Source of the DNA: Enterovibrio baiacu
GTDB taxonomy: Bacteria; Pseudomonadota; Gammaproteobacteria; Enterobacterales; Vibrionaceae
Direction of reading: 5' to 3'
Assembly (NCBI RefSeq): GCF_004120195.1
Contig: NZ_SCHN01000017.1
Location: 1 to 64,000 of the forward strand
DNA length: 64,000 nt
Made by a program: the position numbers and the translations under genes. The notes beneath the pieces were generated by a model. It was not told the DNA's origin and made no database searches. It was given only the letters and a program-made list of their open reading frames with translations. Below are positions 18,730-27,647 of the stretch, in pieces (within the stretch, counting starts at the first letter, position 1; the number at the start of each line of letters is the position of its first letter).

Positions 18730-20364
18730 TTAATCTCTCGGTTCAGACATCAAACCTTTGATCAACGAAACACAAGACACCAAAAGCACAATGGTGAATG
18801 GGAAGCCCGTCGAGACTGCCATCGCTTGCAAGGCAACCAATCCGCCTCCCATCAGTAATACAATCGCGACCAATCCTTCGAACGTACACCAGAATACACG
18901 CTGTGGTACGGGTGCATCTACTTTACCGCCCGCAGAAATCGTATCGATAACCAAAGAGCCGGAATCAGACGATGTGACAAAGAACACCACCACCAGCACG
19001 ATACCGATGAATGATGTGATTTGTGCAAACGGCAGTGCATCCAGCATCGCGAACAATTGAAGTGGCAATGCCGCCTCTGTCACCGCGGTGTAACCGTCAT
19101 TCACCACTTGGTCGATGGCTGTACCACCGAAAGCCGTCATCCAAAGCACACACGCCGCTGATGGGATAAGCAACACACAGATGATGAACTCACGCACCGT
19201 GCGACCGCGAGATACACGAGCGATAAACATGCCTACAAACGGTGACCAAGATATCCACCACGCCCAATAGAAGGCTGTCCAGCCTTGGGTAAAGTTGACA
19301 TCTTCCCGCCCAAAGGGCATCGCCAACGCAGGGAGGTTCTCAAGGTACGCACCAAGGTTGCTGAAAAAGCCCGTCATGATCGCAATCGTGGGTCCAGCCA
19401 CAATCACGAACAATAGCAACAAGATAGCAAGCATCATGTTGATTTCAGACAGACGTTTTACACCCGCGTCCAAACCCGCAACCACGGAAACCAACGCGAG
19501 CATGGTGATCAGTACCACCAAAATAATTTCGGTCGTCGTTCCCAGTGGAATACCAAAGAGGAAATTAAGACCGGATGCCGCTTGCGATGCGCCAAAGCCC
19601 AAGGATGTGGCCAAACCAAACAAGGTTGCCACTACTGCGAGGATATCGATCACATGACCAACCCAACCCCAAACGCGCTCACCAAACAATGGGTAGAACA
19701 CTGAACGCATGGTCAGTGGCAAGCCCTTGTTAAACGAGAACAGCGCCAAGCCCAAGGCCAATACTGCGTAGATCGCCCACGGGTGAAGACCCCAGTGGTA
19801 AATCGTCGCTGCCATACCAAGCTTGCGCGCTTCTTCTGCGTTACCCGCTGCAGCACCTAACGGCGCCCAGTCTGTACGAACCCCATTTTCAACAGCTGTA
19901 CCGCCAAAAGAGGATGCATAATGGGAGAGCGGTTCTGACACGCCGTAGAACATAAGGCCGATGCCCATCCCTGCTGCGAACAGCATGGAGAACCAACCCG
20001 CGTAGGTGTAGTCAGGCGTTGCCTCTGTACCACCTAAACGCACCCGGCCTAAGGGGCTCACGATCAGGAACAAACACACCAAGACAAAAATATCGCCTGC
20101 AGAGAGGAAGAACCAATCTAGGTTTGATGTTAACCAACCTCGCATGTCGCCGAACATCGGCGCGACATCATCTCGAAAAGCGAGGGTGACAAACACAAAT
20201 AAGGTAATGAATAAACCAGAAATCAGGAAAACGCGGTTATGGATATCGAGTCCGAACGGACCAATTTTAAGCGCAATATTATCCTGGCCGACCTGATAAT
20301 CAGTATCAATAGGGTTGACCTCACCATCCGGTTTCATCAACTCTTCATGACTTTTATCGCTCAC
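18730..20364 (-). CDS. BCCT-family betaine/choline/carnitine transporter (copy 1)
   Basis: 544 residues, about 12 transmembrane segments, sodium- or proton-coupled uptake of quaternary ammonium osmolytes. BCCT landmarks are GMGIGLMFYGVSEPLSHY and the tryptophan box WAWWISWSPFVGMFIARVSR. The Gly-rich GMGIGLM stretch is the Na-type motif of BetP-like carriers. The start is GTG 20364 with AAGGAG 6 bases upstream. The short N terminus without a long cytoplasmic tail suggests no BetP-like osmosensor arm. Tandem paralogue of the gene at 20861. The substrate (glycine betaine, choline, proline betaine or DMSP) cannot be fixed from sequence. Confidence 0.94.
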   Translation of the reverse strand: MSDKSHEELMKPDGEVNPIDTDYQVGQDNIALKIGPFGLDIHNRVFLISGLFITLFVFVTLAFRDDVAPMFGDMRGWLTSNLDWFFLSAGDIFVLVCLFLIVSPLGRVRLGGTEATPDYTYAGWFSMLFAAGMGIGLMFYGVSEPLSHYASSFGGTAVENGVRTDWAPLGAAAGNAEEARKLGMAATIYHWGLHPWAIYAVLALGLALFSFNKGLPLTMRSVFYPLFGERVWGWVGHVIDILAVVATLFGLATSLGFGASQAASGLNFLFGIPLGTTTEIILVVLITMLALVSVVAGLDAGVKRLSEINMMLAILLLLFVIVAGPTIAIMTGFFSNLGAYLENLPALAMPFGREDVNFTQGWTAFYWAWWISWSPFVGMFIARVSRGRTVREFIICVLLIPSAACVLWMTAFGGTAIDQVVNDGYTAVTEAALPLQLFAMLDALPFAQITSFIGIVLVVVFFVTSSDSGSLVIDTISAGGKVDAPVPQRVFWCTFEGLVAIVLLMGGGLVALQAMAVSTGFPFTIVLLVSCVSLIKGLMSEPRD

Positions 20365-20820
20365 AGTAAACTCCTTTGTCCGTTTTGCGAGTTAAGCAAG
20401 TCAATGTCGTTCAATAGACTTTATGCCTTGGCACTCGTTAATACGTGCACACGTTTGCACGGTACATTCGAAACGAGGTCGATAAATATCGTATCAACAA
20501 GAAGCAGATTGAACGCTCACTGACGAACTAAACACTTTAACATATCCTTAGAGTTCAATGCTTAAATAGTGAGAGATTGATCGTCTTTGATTCTAGCTTT
20601 CGCTACATTTCCAGCGATTATTGCTCTTTTTCTGCTCAGCAAGCATCGTAACGCCTGACCACAACCATTGAACTCTAAATACTCAGTCGTTCATAGAGCA
20701 TCGTATGCGCTAACACATTTTGAAGTTGCGTGTATGCGTCCGCATCGATCCAATTTAAGCCAAGGTCCCCATCAAGCGATGGCGCAAAAATAAAAAGTGG
20801 GATGAAAAAAGAAAGATGAA
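20365..20820. other. Intergenic region between the two BCCT genes
   Basis: About 460 bases without a gene; expected to hold the promoter of copy 1, so each copy probably has its own control. No clear operator or small ORF seen. Confidence 0.5.
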
Positions 20821-20852
20821 AAAAATCCGGGCGACAAGCCGCCCGGATTTTT
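20821..20852 (-). terminator. Terminator of second BCCT gene
   Basis: 12-13 bp stem AAAAATCCGGGC/GCCCGGATTTTT, loop about 6 bases; very A-rich upstream on +, so T-rich on -. Confidence 0.92.
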
Positions 20853-20860
20853 ATGTGTCA

Positions 20861-22492
20861 TTACGCACGTGGTTCAGACATCAAGCCTTTCACCAGTGAG
20901 AATGCACAAAGAAGCAATACGATACAGAACGGCAGACCCGTTGATACCACCATCGCCTGTAGTGCAGACAAGCCGCCACCCAGCAAGAGTGAAATCGCCA
21001 CCAGACCAACGAACGAACACCAGAAGATGCGCTGTGGAACCGGTGCATCGACTTTACCGCCCGCAGAAATCGTATCGATAACCAGCGAGCCAGAATCTGA
21101 CGACGTCACGAAGAAGATCACCACCAGCACGATACCCAACAAAGAGGTAATGCTCGACAATGGCAAGCCATCTAGCATGTTGAACAATTGCAACGGCAAT
21201 GCCGCATCAACCACAGCACGGTAACCGTCGTTCAGTTGTTCAATCGCCGTTGTACCGAATGTGGTCATCCAAATCACACACACTGACGTTGGGATCAACA
21301 ATACGCAGACGATGAACTCACGCACGGTACGACCGCGTGAAACACGCGCAATAAACATGCCCACGAACGGTGACCAAGACATCCACCACGCCCAGTAGAA
21401 CGCAGTCCAACCTTGTGAGTAGTTCGCATCTTGGCGATCAAACGGCATAGACAGTGCAGGCAGGTTCTCGAAGTACGCCACCATGTTGGTGAAGATGCTG
21501 CTGAAAATGGCCATGGTTGGACCCACAGCGATCACGAACAACATCAGCATGGTCGCAAGGCCCATGTTGATTTCAGACAAGCGCTTAACGCCCGAATCCA
21601 AGCCTGCGACCACAGAGCTCAACGCCAACCCTGTGATACCAATGATCAAAATGATTTGCGTCGGCGTGCCATCAGGAATGCCGAATAAGAAATTCAAACC
21701 CGCTGCAGCCTGAGATGCACCGAAACCTAGCGACGTTGCCAAACCAAACAAGGTCGCAACAACCGCCGTGATATCGATGATGTGGCCCGGCCAGCCCCAA
21801 ATTCGCTCACCAAACAATGGGTAGAACACAGAGCGGATCGTCAGTGGCAAACCTTTGTTAAAAGAGAACAGTGCCAAAGACAATGCAAGCAGCGCGTAAA
21901 TTGCCCACGGGTGAAGACCCCAGTGGAAAATCGTGGCAGCCATACCCAAATCTTTCGCCGCGTCTGTACTTCCCATTGCAGCACCCAGTGGCGCCCAGTC
22001 AGTACGAACGCCATCAACCACATTCACACCGCCCAGTGAGGCAGCATAGTGGGATAAAGGCTCGGAAACGCCGTAGAACATCAAACCGATACCCATACCA
22101 GCAGCAAACAGCATAGAGAACCAACCCACATAGGTGTAGTCAGGTTTCGCTTCTGTGCCACCAAGGCGAACTCGGCCCAAAGGCGTTACGATTAAGACTA
22201 AGCAGAGCAACACGAACACGTTACCCGCAGAAATGAAGAACCAATCCATTTGCGAGGTCAGCGTGTTACGCATCTCGCTAAATACAGGTCCTACTGAGTT
22301 TCGGAACAGCAAAGTAATCGCAACAAACAGCGCGATTAAGGAACCCGAAACGACAAACACTCGGTTATGAATGTCTAGGCCAAATGGGCCGATCTTCAGT
22401 GCAATGTTATCTTGACCCACTTGGTAGTCGGTATCGATAGGGGTCACTGCACCATCCGGCGTCATTAACTCGTCATGGCTTTTATCACTCAC
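20861..22492 (-). CDS. BCCT-family transporter (copy 2)
   Basis: 543 residues and closely similar to copy 1 along the whole length (the N-terminal DTDYQVGQDNIALKIGPFGL is identical), so this is a tandem duplication. It keeps GMGIGLMFYGVSEPLSHY and the WAWWMSWSPFVGMFIARVSR box. Divergence is concentrated in the first and last transmembrane segments and in the loop after residue 150 (SLGGVNVVDGVRTDW versus SFGGTAVENGVRTDW). GTG start at 22492 with GGAG 7 bases upstream. The two probably differ in substrate range or induction. Confidence 0.94.
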   Translation of the reverse strand: MSDKSHDELMTPDGAVTPIDTDYQVGQDNIALKIGPFGLDIHNRVFVVSGSLIALFVAITLLFRNSVGPVFSEMRNTLTSQMDWFFISAGNVFVLLCLVLIVTPLGRVRLGGTEAKPDYTYVGWFSMLFAAGMGIGLMFYGVSEPLSHYAASLGGVNVVDGVRTDWAPLGAAMGSTDAAKDLGMAATIFHWGLHPWAIYALLALSLALFSFNKGLPLTIRSVFYPLFGERIWGWPGHIIDITAVVATLFGLATSLGFGASQAAAGLNFLFGIPDGTPTQIILIIGITGLALSSVVAGLDSGVKRLSEINMGLATMLMLFVIAVGPTMAIFSSIFTNMVAYFENLPALSMPFDRQDANYSQGWTAFYWAWWMSWSPFVGMFIARVSRGRTVREFIVCVLLIPTSVCVIWMTTFGTTAIEQLNDGYRAVVDAALPLQLFNMLDGLPLSSITSLLGIVLVVIFFVTSSDSGSLVIDTISAGGKVDAPVPQRIFWCSFVGLVAISLLLGGGLSALQAMVVSTGLPFCIVLLLCAFSLVKGLMSEPRA

Positions 22493-22750
22493 AACTAAAC
22501 TCCATTTTTGTATTTTTTGTTATTGCAGAGAGAGCACCCTCTTGTGCTTTCTTTGGACCAGAAACTATGACGCTTCATATTTGCTACGTAAAATGAAACT
22601 AAATGCTTATTAGCATCAAACTTTTTCATTAAAACCAGCTACAAAATATTCACAGTCACTGGGATGGCGCATTCTGCTCATCTCAACCACTAACTTCTTT
22701 GATCTCGGTCGGTTCAGGCGGATAAATCCATGGTTCCTTATGCGAACGCA
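22493..22750. other. Promoter region upstream of BCCT copy 2
   Basis: AT-rich stretch with no gene; holds the promoter of copy 2. A small palindrome TGCTTATTAGCA lies at 22602-22613; its meaning is unknown. Confidence 0.4.
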
Positions 22751-22751
22751 C

Positions 22752-22779
22752 AAAAAAACGCCGTGATAAACGGCGTTTT
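22752..22779 (-). terminator. Terminator of dicarboxylate symporter gene
   Basis: Stem AAAACGCCGT/ACGGCGTTTT with loop GATAA; seven A upstream on + give a T-run on the minus strand. Confidence 0.9.
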
Positions 22780-22833
22780 GGGGGCGCGAGAGAACAGGTT
22801 TTCGTCTGCTTCTCGCGATTTAAAAGGAAGTAA

Positions 22834-24144
22834 TTACGACTGAGTCGACGGTTTGAACACGATACGCTCGTCTTCTTCACCCGCTTTCATGTCGTTGTAG
22901 CGCTCAAGGTCGAGTGCGCCTTCACTCTTCGCCACAATACAGGTCACCGCACAGTCACCCGTGATATTCACGGCGGTACGAATCATGTCCAACAAGCGGT
23001 CAACACCCATGATCAATGCGATACCTTCAAGCGGCAGACCCACTTGGTTTAGTACCATTGCCAACATCACCAAGCCAACGCCCGGTACACCAGCCGTGCC
23101 CACAGACGCCAATGTCGCCGTCAAAATCACGGTCACGTAATCCGCTAATGACAGATCAACGTTGAAAGCTTGGGCAATAAACACCGTCGCCACACCTTGC
23201 ATCATCGCCGTACCATCCATGTTGATGGTTGCGCCTAGCGGGATAGTGAACGAGGCAATCTTGTTGTCAGCACCCATGCGGCGCGTGGTGGTTTCCATCG
23301 ACACAGGGATGGTCGCGTTTGAAGATGCCGTCGAAAAAGCAAACATGATCGCATCTTCCATCTTCTTCAAGAAGGTGATTGGGCTTAGGCCGCTGAACAC
23401 TTTCAGTAAGGTGGTGTAAGTGACCAATGCATGCAAAATCAACGCACTGCTGAGCACCAAGAAGTACTCTGCCAAACTCAAAATGGCAGAAAGACCCAGA
23501 GACGTGAACAGCTTTGCCATCAAACAGAACACGCCATACGGGGCAAGGTTCATCAGAAGAGCGACCAGCTTCAAGATCACTTCATTGAGATCACGGAAGA
23601 ATGCTGCCACACGCTCACCCGGCTTACCCGATGCACTGATCGCGATACCGAACAACAAGGCGAAAATAATGATTTGTAGCGTGTTGCCTTCTGCCATCGA
23701 ACTGATTGGGTTCGTCGGGAACATACCGACGATCACTTCACCGAGAGAAGGTGCTTCGGCAGCTTGGAAACTGGATGCAGCAGAAAGGTCTGCCCCTTTG
23801 CCCGGGCCAACTAACAACGCCAAGCTCATCGCGAAGGTGATCGCCAACGCCGTGGTACCCAAATAGAAGGTCAGGGTTTTGCCACCTAAGCGCCCGAGTG
23901 TTGCAATGTCTTTGAGCGCACTGGTGCCACAGACCAAAGAAACAAACACCAATGGCACAACCAACATCTTCAAGCTGGCAACAAAAATCTGACCACCTAC
24001 ATCGAACAAACCGTTCACGATGTAGCTGTTCACAAACCCTTCATCGGCGAACAATAAACGAATCGCAAATCCGGTCGCAATACCCATTACCATGCCGACT
24101 AGGACTCGAGTCGTTAAGGACATTTTTCTTGATTCCGTATTCAT
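22834..24144 (-). CDS. Dicarboxylate/amino-acid:cation symporter (GltP/DctA family)
   Basis: 436 residues with the ATG 24144 start (AGGAG 9 bases upstream); an upstream in-frame extension to 24315 lacks support and is not hydrophobic. Family signatures are the HP1-like FSTASSNATIPVSMETT and, in TM7, GATINMDGTAMMQG; HP2 has ASVGTAGVPGVG. Eight or so membrane segments plus two re-entrant loops, as in Glt-Ph. It takes up glutamate, aspartate or C4-dicarboxylates with Na+ or H+. Monocistronic. Confidence 0.93.
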   Translation of the reverse strand: MNTESRKMSLTTRVLVGMVMGIATGFAIRLLFADEGFVNSYIVNGLFDVGGQIFVASLKMLVVPLVFVSLVCGTSALKDIATLGRLGGKTLTFYLGTTALAITFAMSLALLVGPGKGADLSAASSFQAAEAPSLGEVIVGMFPTNPISSMAEGNTLQIIIFALLFGIAISASGKPGERVAAFFRDLNEVILKLVALLMNLAPYGVFCLMAKLFTSLGLSAILSLAEYFLVLSSALILHALVTYTTLLKVFSGLSPITFLKKMEDAIMFAFSTASSNATIPVSMETTTRRMGADNKIASFTIPLGATINMDGTAMMQGVATVFIAQAFNVDLSLADYVTVILTATLASVGTAGVPGVGLVMLAMVLNQVGLPLEGIALIMGVDRLLDMIRTAVNITGDCAVTCIVAKSEGALDLERYNDMKAGEEDERIVFKPSTQS

Positions 24145-24490
24145 CCCAGAATACTCCTCTGCAATATTTACTTTCTTGTCACAATAATTAGCCAAGAGAT
24201 TAGCAGTGTCTTTGCATATAGCATGAAGTCCTTTTTTGAGTCTCGATCGCCATTTCTGCGCTGCATCACAGATTTTCCAGCCGCCCGCAACACATTGAAA
24301 ACAATGAAATAACAATAAATACGTAAGTTAGTTTGTTTTTTAATCTGCGGCACTGCTCAGAGATTTAGACATGTCATTCTGAATCTGCCTAATGACCACC
24401 AGATAAAAACCGGAATAGGGGGAATGCCAGAATGACGAAAGGGATGAACCATTCAAGCGATGAAGAAATGCGTCGATCCATCGCTGCGTA
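24145..24490. other. Intergenic region upstream of the symporter gene
   Basis: About 350 bases without a supported gene; contains the promoter of the symporter and lies after the permease terminator. Nothing else seen. Confidence 0.5.
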
Positions 24491-24495
24491 AAAAC

Positions 24496-24526
24496 AAAAA
24501 AGAGAGAGGCTGACCTCTCTCTTTTT
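24496..24526 (-). terminator. Terminator of metal permease gene
   Basis: 13-bp stem AAAAAGAGAGAGG/CCTCTCTCTTTTT with loop CTGA; T-run on the minus strand. Confidence 0.92.
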
Positions 24527-24566
24527 CCTGTAACAGCGCTATGTGGCGATTAACTATCCTTCGCGT

Positions 24567-25766
24567 TTATTCAAACAAGAAAAAATACCCATAAGCCGCA
24601 ATGAGCGCTGGCACCGTTGAATACAGGGTTGCCATCATCGCAGCTTTAGGCGCAAGCGCAATGGCAGGAAACAGCGCATCACCATCATTTGAGATAGCAT
24701 TTCCGACTTGCGCAGACATAGGCACTGCCCCGCTAATGTACAAGCTGGTCACTAATATTTGAGGGCCACACCCAGGCAGCAAGCCAATCGCGACACCCAT
24801 CAATGGCATCAACGCTCCCCAACCTCCAAACACATTCGACAATTCAATGTCGAGTCCCAATATCGTCAACTCGAAGGTAAGAAACGCTGCAATCACCCAC
24901 ACCGTGACAAAATTAGTGTCTTGCGCAACGCGTTGAAATAAATGAGATTGGCGGCACTTAGGGTCTTCACCCACCACGGATTCGTAAGTATTCACTTCCC
25001 GTTGTAACGACCAAAAGGTCACGGTGATCACGGCCAAGGCAGCGCCCAATATCTCCGAGGTGCCTGCTGGCAGGCTAAACACGGCATCCGCATCCATTTG
25101 AAACGAGCCGATCAAGGCCATCACCATGGCAGGGAAAACGAGCCATTGCCAAAAACGCCCTTGCGCATTAATGAACCCGTGTTTGGATGAGGCAGTCTCT
25201 GAATCTTCATTGGCATTGAGGTTGTGACTACGCACTGCGTTTGGGCGAAGAAAATCGCCCCCGTGGATGCGATCAACAATCACACCTGACATCAAGCCGA
25301 CAACGAAGCCCAATCCCACCATCATAAAGCCGTCCATAGGTCGGGTTGCGAGCAGCAAGAAAGCGGCATCTCCCATGGTGGCCGTGAGCACAGCAACCAC
25401 CGCACCAAAGCTCAAGTTACCGCGAACATATTGGGTAATCACCACAATCGCACCGCCACATCCGGGGAGCGCACCCATAGATGCAGCGAGCAACACTTGC
25501 AGCGATCTGCGCGCCGAAAGTTGCTTCGTCCAAGCGCCTTTTCGGTCAAACTTGTCCGTCAAATAGTGAAACAGCGCCAAGGTTGCAGCCACATAGGCTG
25601 CAACTTGCCAAAATGCATCAGACAACACGCCCAAACTTACTGCACGGGTAGGCTCCGCCATCAGCAACGCCATCAAAACGACAGGGAACACCAGACGACG
25701 ATTCTTTAGCGTCCAGTCCTGCTGTTTGACGATGGGCGAAAGGTATTTAGAGACAAGTGTTGTCAT
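24567..25766 (-). CDS. Putative metal exporter/permease, 10-11 TM (ArsP_2-like)
   Basis: 399-residue membrane protein with 10-11 hydrophobic segments. It is built of two related halves, each with a Pro-Gly-Cys-Gly motif at the start of a helix: GALPGCGGAIVVITQY in the first and GLLPGCGPQILVTSLY in the second. This matches proteins annotated as putative manganese transporter or heavy-metal exporter (PF11449-like). Between the halves is a hydrophilic loop at ~180-205 (NANEDSETASSKHG). AAGGTCAAGC precedes ATG 25766. A strong Fur box lies 27 bases upstream, so iron or manganese control is likely. The transported ion is inferred only from family and operator. Confidence 0.82.
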   Translation of the reverse strand: MTTLVSKYLSPIVKQQDWTLKNRRLVFPVVLMALLMAEPTRAVSLGVLSDAFWQVAAYVAATLALFHYLTDKFDRKGAWTKQLSARRSLQVLLAASMGALPGCGGAIVVITQYVRGNLSFGAVVAVLTATMGDAAFLLLATRPMDGFMMVGLGFVVGLMSGVIVDRIHGGDFLRPNAVRSHNLNANEDSETASSKHGFINAQGRFWQWLVFPAMVMALIGSFQMDADAVFSLPAGTSEILGAALAVITVTFWSLQREVNTYESVVGEDPKCRQSHLFQRVAQDTNFVTVWVIAAFLTFELTILGLDIELSNVFGGWGALMPLMGVAIGLLPGCGPQILVTSLYISGAVPMSAQVGNAISNDGDALFPAIALAPKAAMMATLYSTVPALIAAYGYFFLFE

Positions 25767-25792
25767 GCTTGACCTTAACTTTCAAATCGCAA

Positions 25793-25807
25793 TGAGAATG
25801 ATTATCA
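25793..25807. promoter_or_regulatory. Fur box upstream of metal permease
   Basis: TGAGAATGATTATCA is a 7-1-7 inverted repeat matching the Fur core TGATAATNATTATCA at 13 of 14 defined positions. It lies 27 bases before the permease start, where bound Fur would overlap the promoter or start region. Confidence 0.8.
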
Positions 25808-25926
25808 ATATAATTTAAAAATCCAGAATTGCAACATTGTTTTTGGGAAGTGACCAATGGGCGTGTCAAGATCGCGAGGTGCGAGGTGCGAAAAAGAATA
25901 GAAGGCTGAGAAAAGAAAGCCAACGC

Positions 25927-25969
25927 AAAAACGCCCCACTGAGAATCTCGCGCTCAGCAAGGCGGTTTT
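25927..25969 (-). terminator. Weak terminator-like hairpin after VOC gene
   Basis: AAAACGCC pairs with GGCGGTTTT (one bulge) around an inner CTGAG/CTCAG stem; A-rich upstream on +. It lies just after the VOC gene stop on the minus strand. Confidence 0.45.
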
Positions 25970-25984
25970 GTGTGGATCCTAGAT

Positions 25985-26488
25985 TTACTTGTAAGCACCC
26001 GCGGCGTAATGCAGTTCATAGCTGTGGCTATAGATTTCTAAGATGTTACCGAACGGGTCTTCCATGTAGATCATGCGGTAAGGCTTTTCACCTGGGTAGT
26101 AATAGCGTGGCGCTTTCATGCGCTTCTTACCGCCCGCAGCCACAATTTTGTCTGCCAATTCTTCTACGTTCGGGTCTTGAACACAGAAATGGAACACGCC
26201 TGTTTTCCAGTATTCAAAGTTGTCTTCTGGGTTTTCTTGGTTTTTAAATTGGAAAAGCTCTACGCCGATGCGGTCACCCGTTGAAAGGTGCGCGATGCGG
26301 AACGATTCCCAACCTGAGCCAAATACATCGGTACACATTTCACCAATCGCGGAATCGTCTTCCACGATCTCTGTCGGCTCCATGATCAGATACCAACCAA
26401 GCACTTCCGTGTAAAACTTCACGGCCGCTTCAAGATCAGGTACTGAAATACCAATGTGTGAAAAAGTGCGTGGGTAAGGCATTTGCAT
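25985..26488 (-). CDS. VOC-family (glyoxalase-like) protein
   Basis: 167 residues, vicinal oxygen chelate fold with two beta-alpha-beta3 units. SHIGISVPDLEAAVKFY starts unit one, FHFCVQDPNVEELADKI starts unit two, and the last strand has MEDPFGNILEIYS. Candidate metal ligands are the His of SHIG, E of VELF, H of FHFC and E of NILEI. Annotated relatives are called lactoylglutathione lyase or related lyase, but the substrate is unknown. AGAGGA is 7 bases before ATG 26488. It is divergent from a LysR gene with 106 bases between, so that regulator probably controls it. Confidence 0.9.
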   Translation of the reverse strand: MQMPYPRTFSHIGISVPDLEAAVKFYTEVLGWYLIMEPTEIVEDDSAIGEMCTDVFGSGWESFRIAHLSTGDRIGVELFQFKNQENPEDNFEYWKTGVFHFCVQDPNVEELADKIVAAGGKKRMKAPRYYYPGEKPYRMIYMEDPFGNILEIYSHSYELHYAAGAYK

Positions 26489-26594
26489 GTGAGTGTCCTC
26501 TCTTCTTATTGAATGTGCTCAGTCTACTTATCCCATTCACTGTTTAAAAATTATGGTTTATTCTTACATCGATAACATTTATTTATGGTGAACT

Positions 26595-27497
26595 ATGCTG
26601 AACCCGAAATGGCTCAATACCTTTGAAACCTTGGTAGAGACAAGCAGCTTTACGCAAACCGCCGAGCGTCTTTTCATGACGCAACCGGGCGTCAGCCAGC
26701 ACATTAAAAAGCTGGAAGCCGAATTAGGTGAAGTGCTGATCTATCGGGAAGGAAAACAATTTGAGCTGACCCAAGCAGGCATCATGTTAAAAGGGTTTGT
26801 GGCAGAGCAAAAACAGCAACAAGAGGATTTCTTCAGCCGACTAAAATCAGACAGCCCTCATCAAGGCAGTATCCGCATTGCGTGTTCTGGCACCATGGCG
26901 ATGACGCTTTATCCGCTCTTGCTCGCCCATCAAGCGCAGCATCCTGATTTGTCGGTTCACCTCGAAGCGGCACCCGCAGAGCGTATTCGTCACTACTTGA
27001 TGGAAAATTTGATCGATATTGGGATCAGCACACAGCGCATTGACCACCCTTCCATTTTGGAAAACCCTTTAGGGGAGGAAGAGCTCAGTATCGTCGTACC
27101 TGTGACGGCGAACATCGACAGTGATGACTATGCAGGGCTGACCGCACTGGGTTATATCAACCACCCTGACGGGCAGCACTATGCTGACTTGGTGTTTACC
27201 GCCAATTTTGCCGCGCATTATCGTGGCTTAGAGTCGATAAAAATCAGCGGCTATGTCAACCAGCTCGCGCAGATCTTATTGCCTGTATCTAAAGGGCTTG
27301 GGTTTACCGTTTTGCCCGCCAGTGTCATCGACAGCTTTTCAGCCCCGAACACACTCGCGCGCTTTCCGCTGATCGAGCCAATATCTCAGACCGTCTACTT
27401 GGCGCAAAAGCGCCATCGCGCTTTGCCTCAGCGTTACGACCCCGTCATGGCAATCATTGAACGAGCCATGCGCCCTCTCTCGCAGACCGCTGAATAA
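26595..27497 (+). CDS. LysR-family regulator
   Basis: 300 residues with the N-terminal winged helix (FTQTAERLFMTQPGVSQHIKKLE) and C-terminal LysR substrate-binding domain (~90-295). ATG 26595 is preceded by GGTG. It is divergent from the VOC gene, which is the likely target. Effector unknown. Confidence 0.93.
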   Translation: MLNPKWLNTFETLVETSSFTQTAERLFMTQPGVSQHIKKLEAELGEVLIYREGKQFELTQAGIMLKGFVAEQKQQQEDFFSRLKSDSPHQGSIRIACSGTMAMTLYPLLLAHQAQHPDLSVHLEAAPAERIRHYLMENLIDIGISTQRIDHPSILENPLGEEELSIVVPVTANIDSDDYAGLTALGYINHPDGQHYADLVFTANFAAHYRGLESIKISGYVNQLAQILLPVSKGLGFTVLPASVIDSFSAPNTLARFPLIEPISQTVYLAQKRHRALPQRYDPVMAIIERAMRPLSQTAE

Positions 27498-27538
27498 GCT
27501 TTCCTCTGCGCCCAACGATGTACTTTTTCTTCGCCGAT

Positions 27539-27570
27539 AAAAAAACCGCCCTGATGTATCCATCAGGGCG
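27539..27570 (-). terminator. Terminator of chemoreceptor gene
   Basis: Perfect 11-bp stem CCGCCCTGATG/CATCAGGGCGG, loop TATC; six A before it on + give the T-run for the minus strand. No T-run on +, so the LysR gene is less well served. Confidence 0.88.
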
Positions 27571-27647
27571 GCTTGGTGTATTACTCAACACATGCACGAA
27601 TCTGTTCCACGCATCCACGCAAAAGAAGTTCGTGCTCAATCAGTGAA

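Noticed and set aside
22683-22880. 65-codon minus frame after BCCT region
   Set aside because: Runs through a strong terminator and into the symporter gene end.
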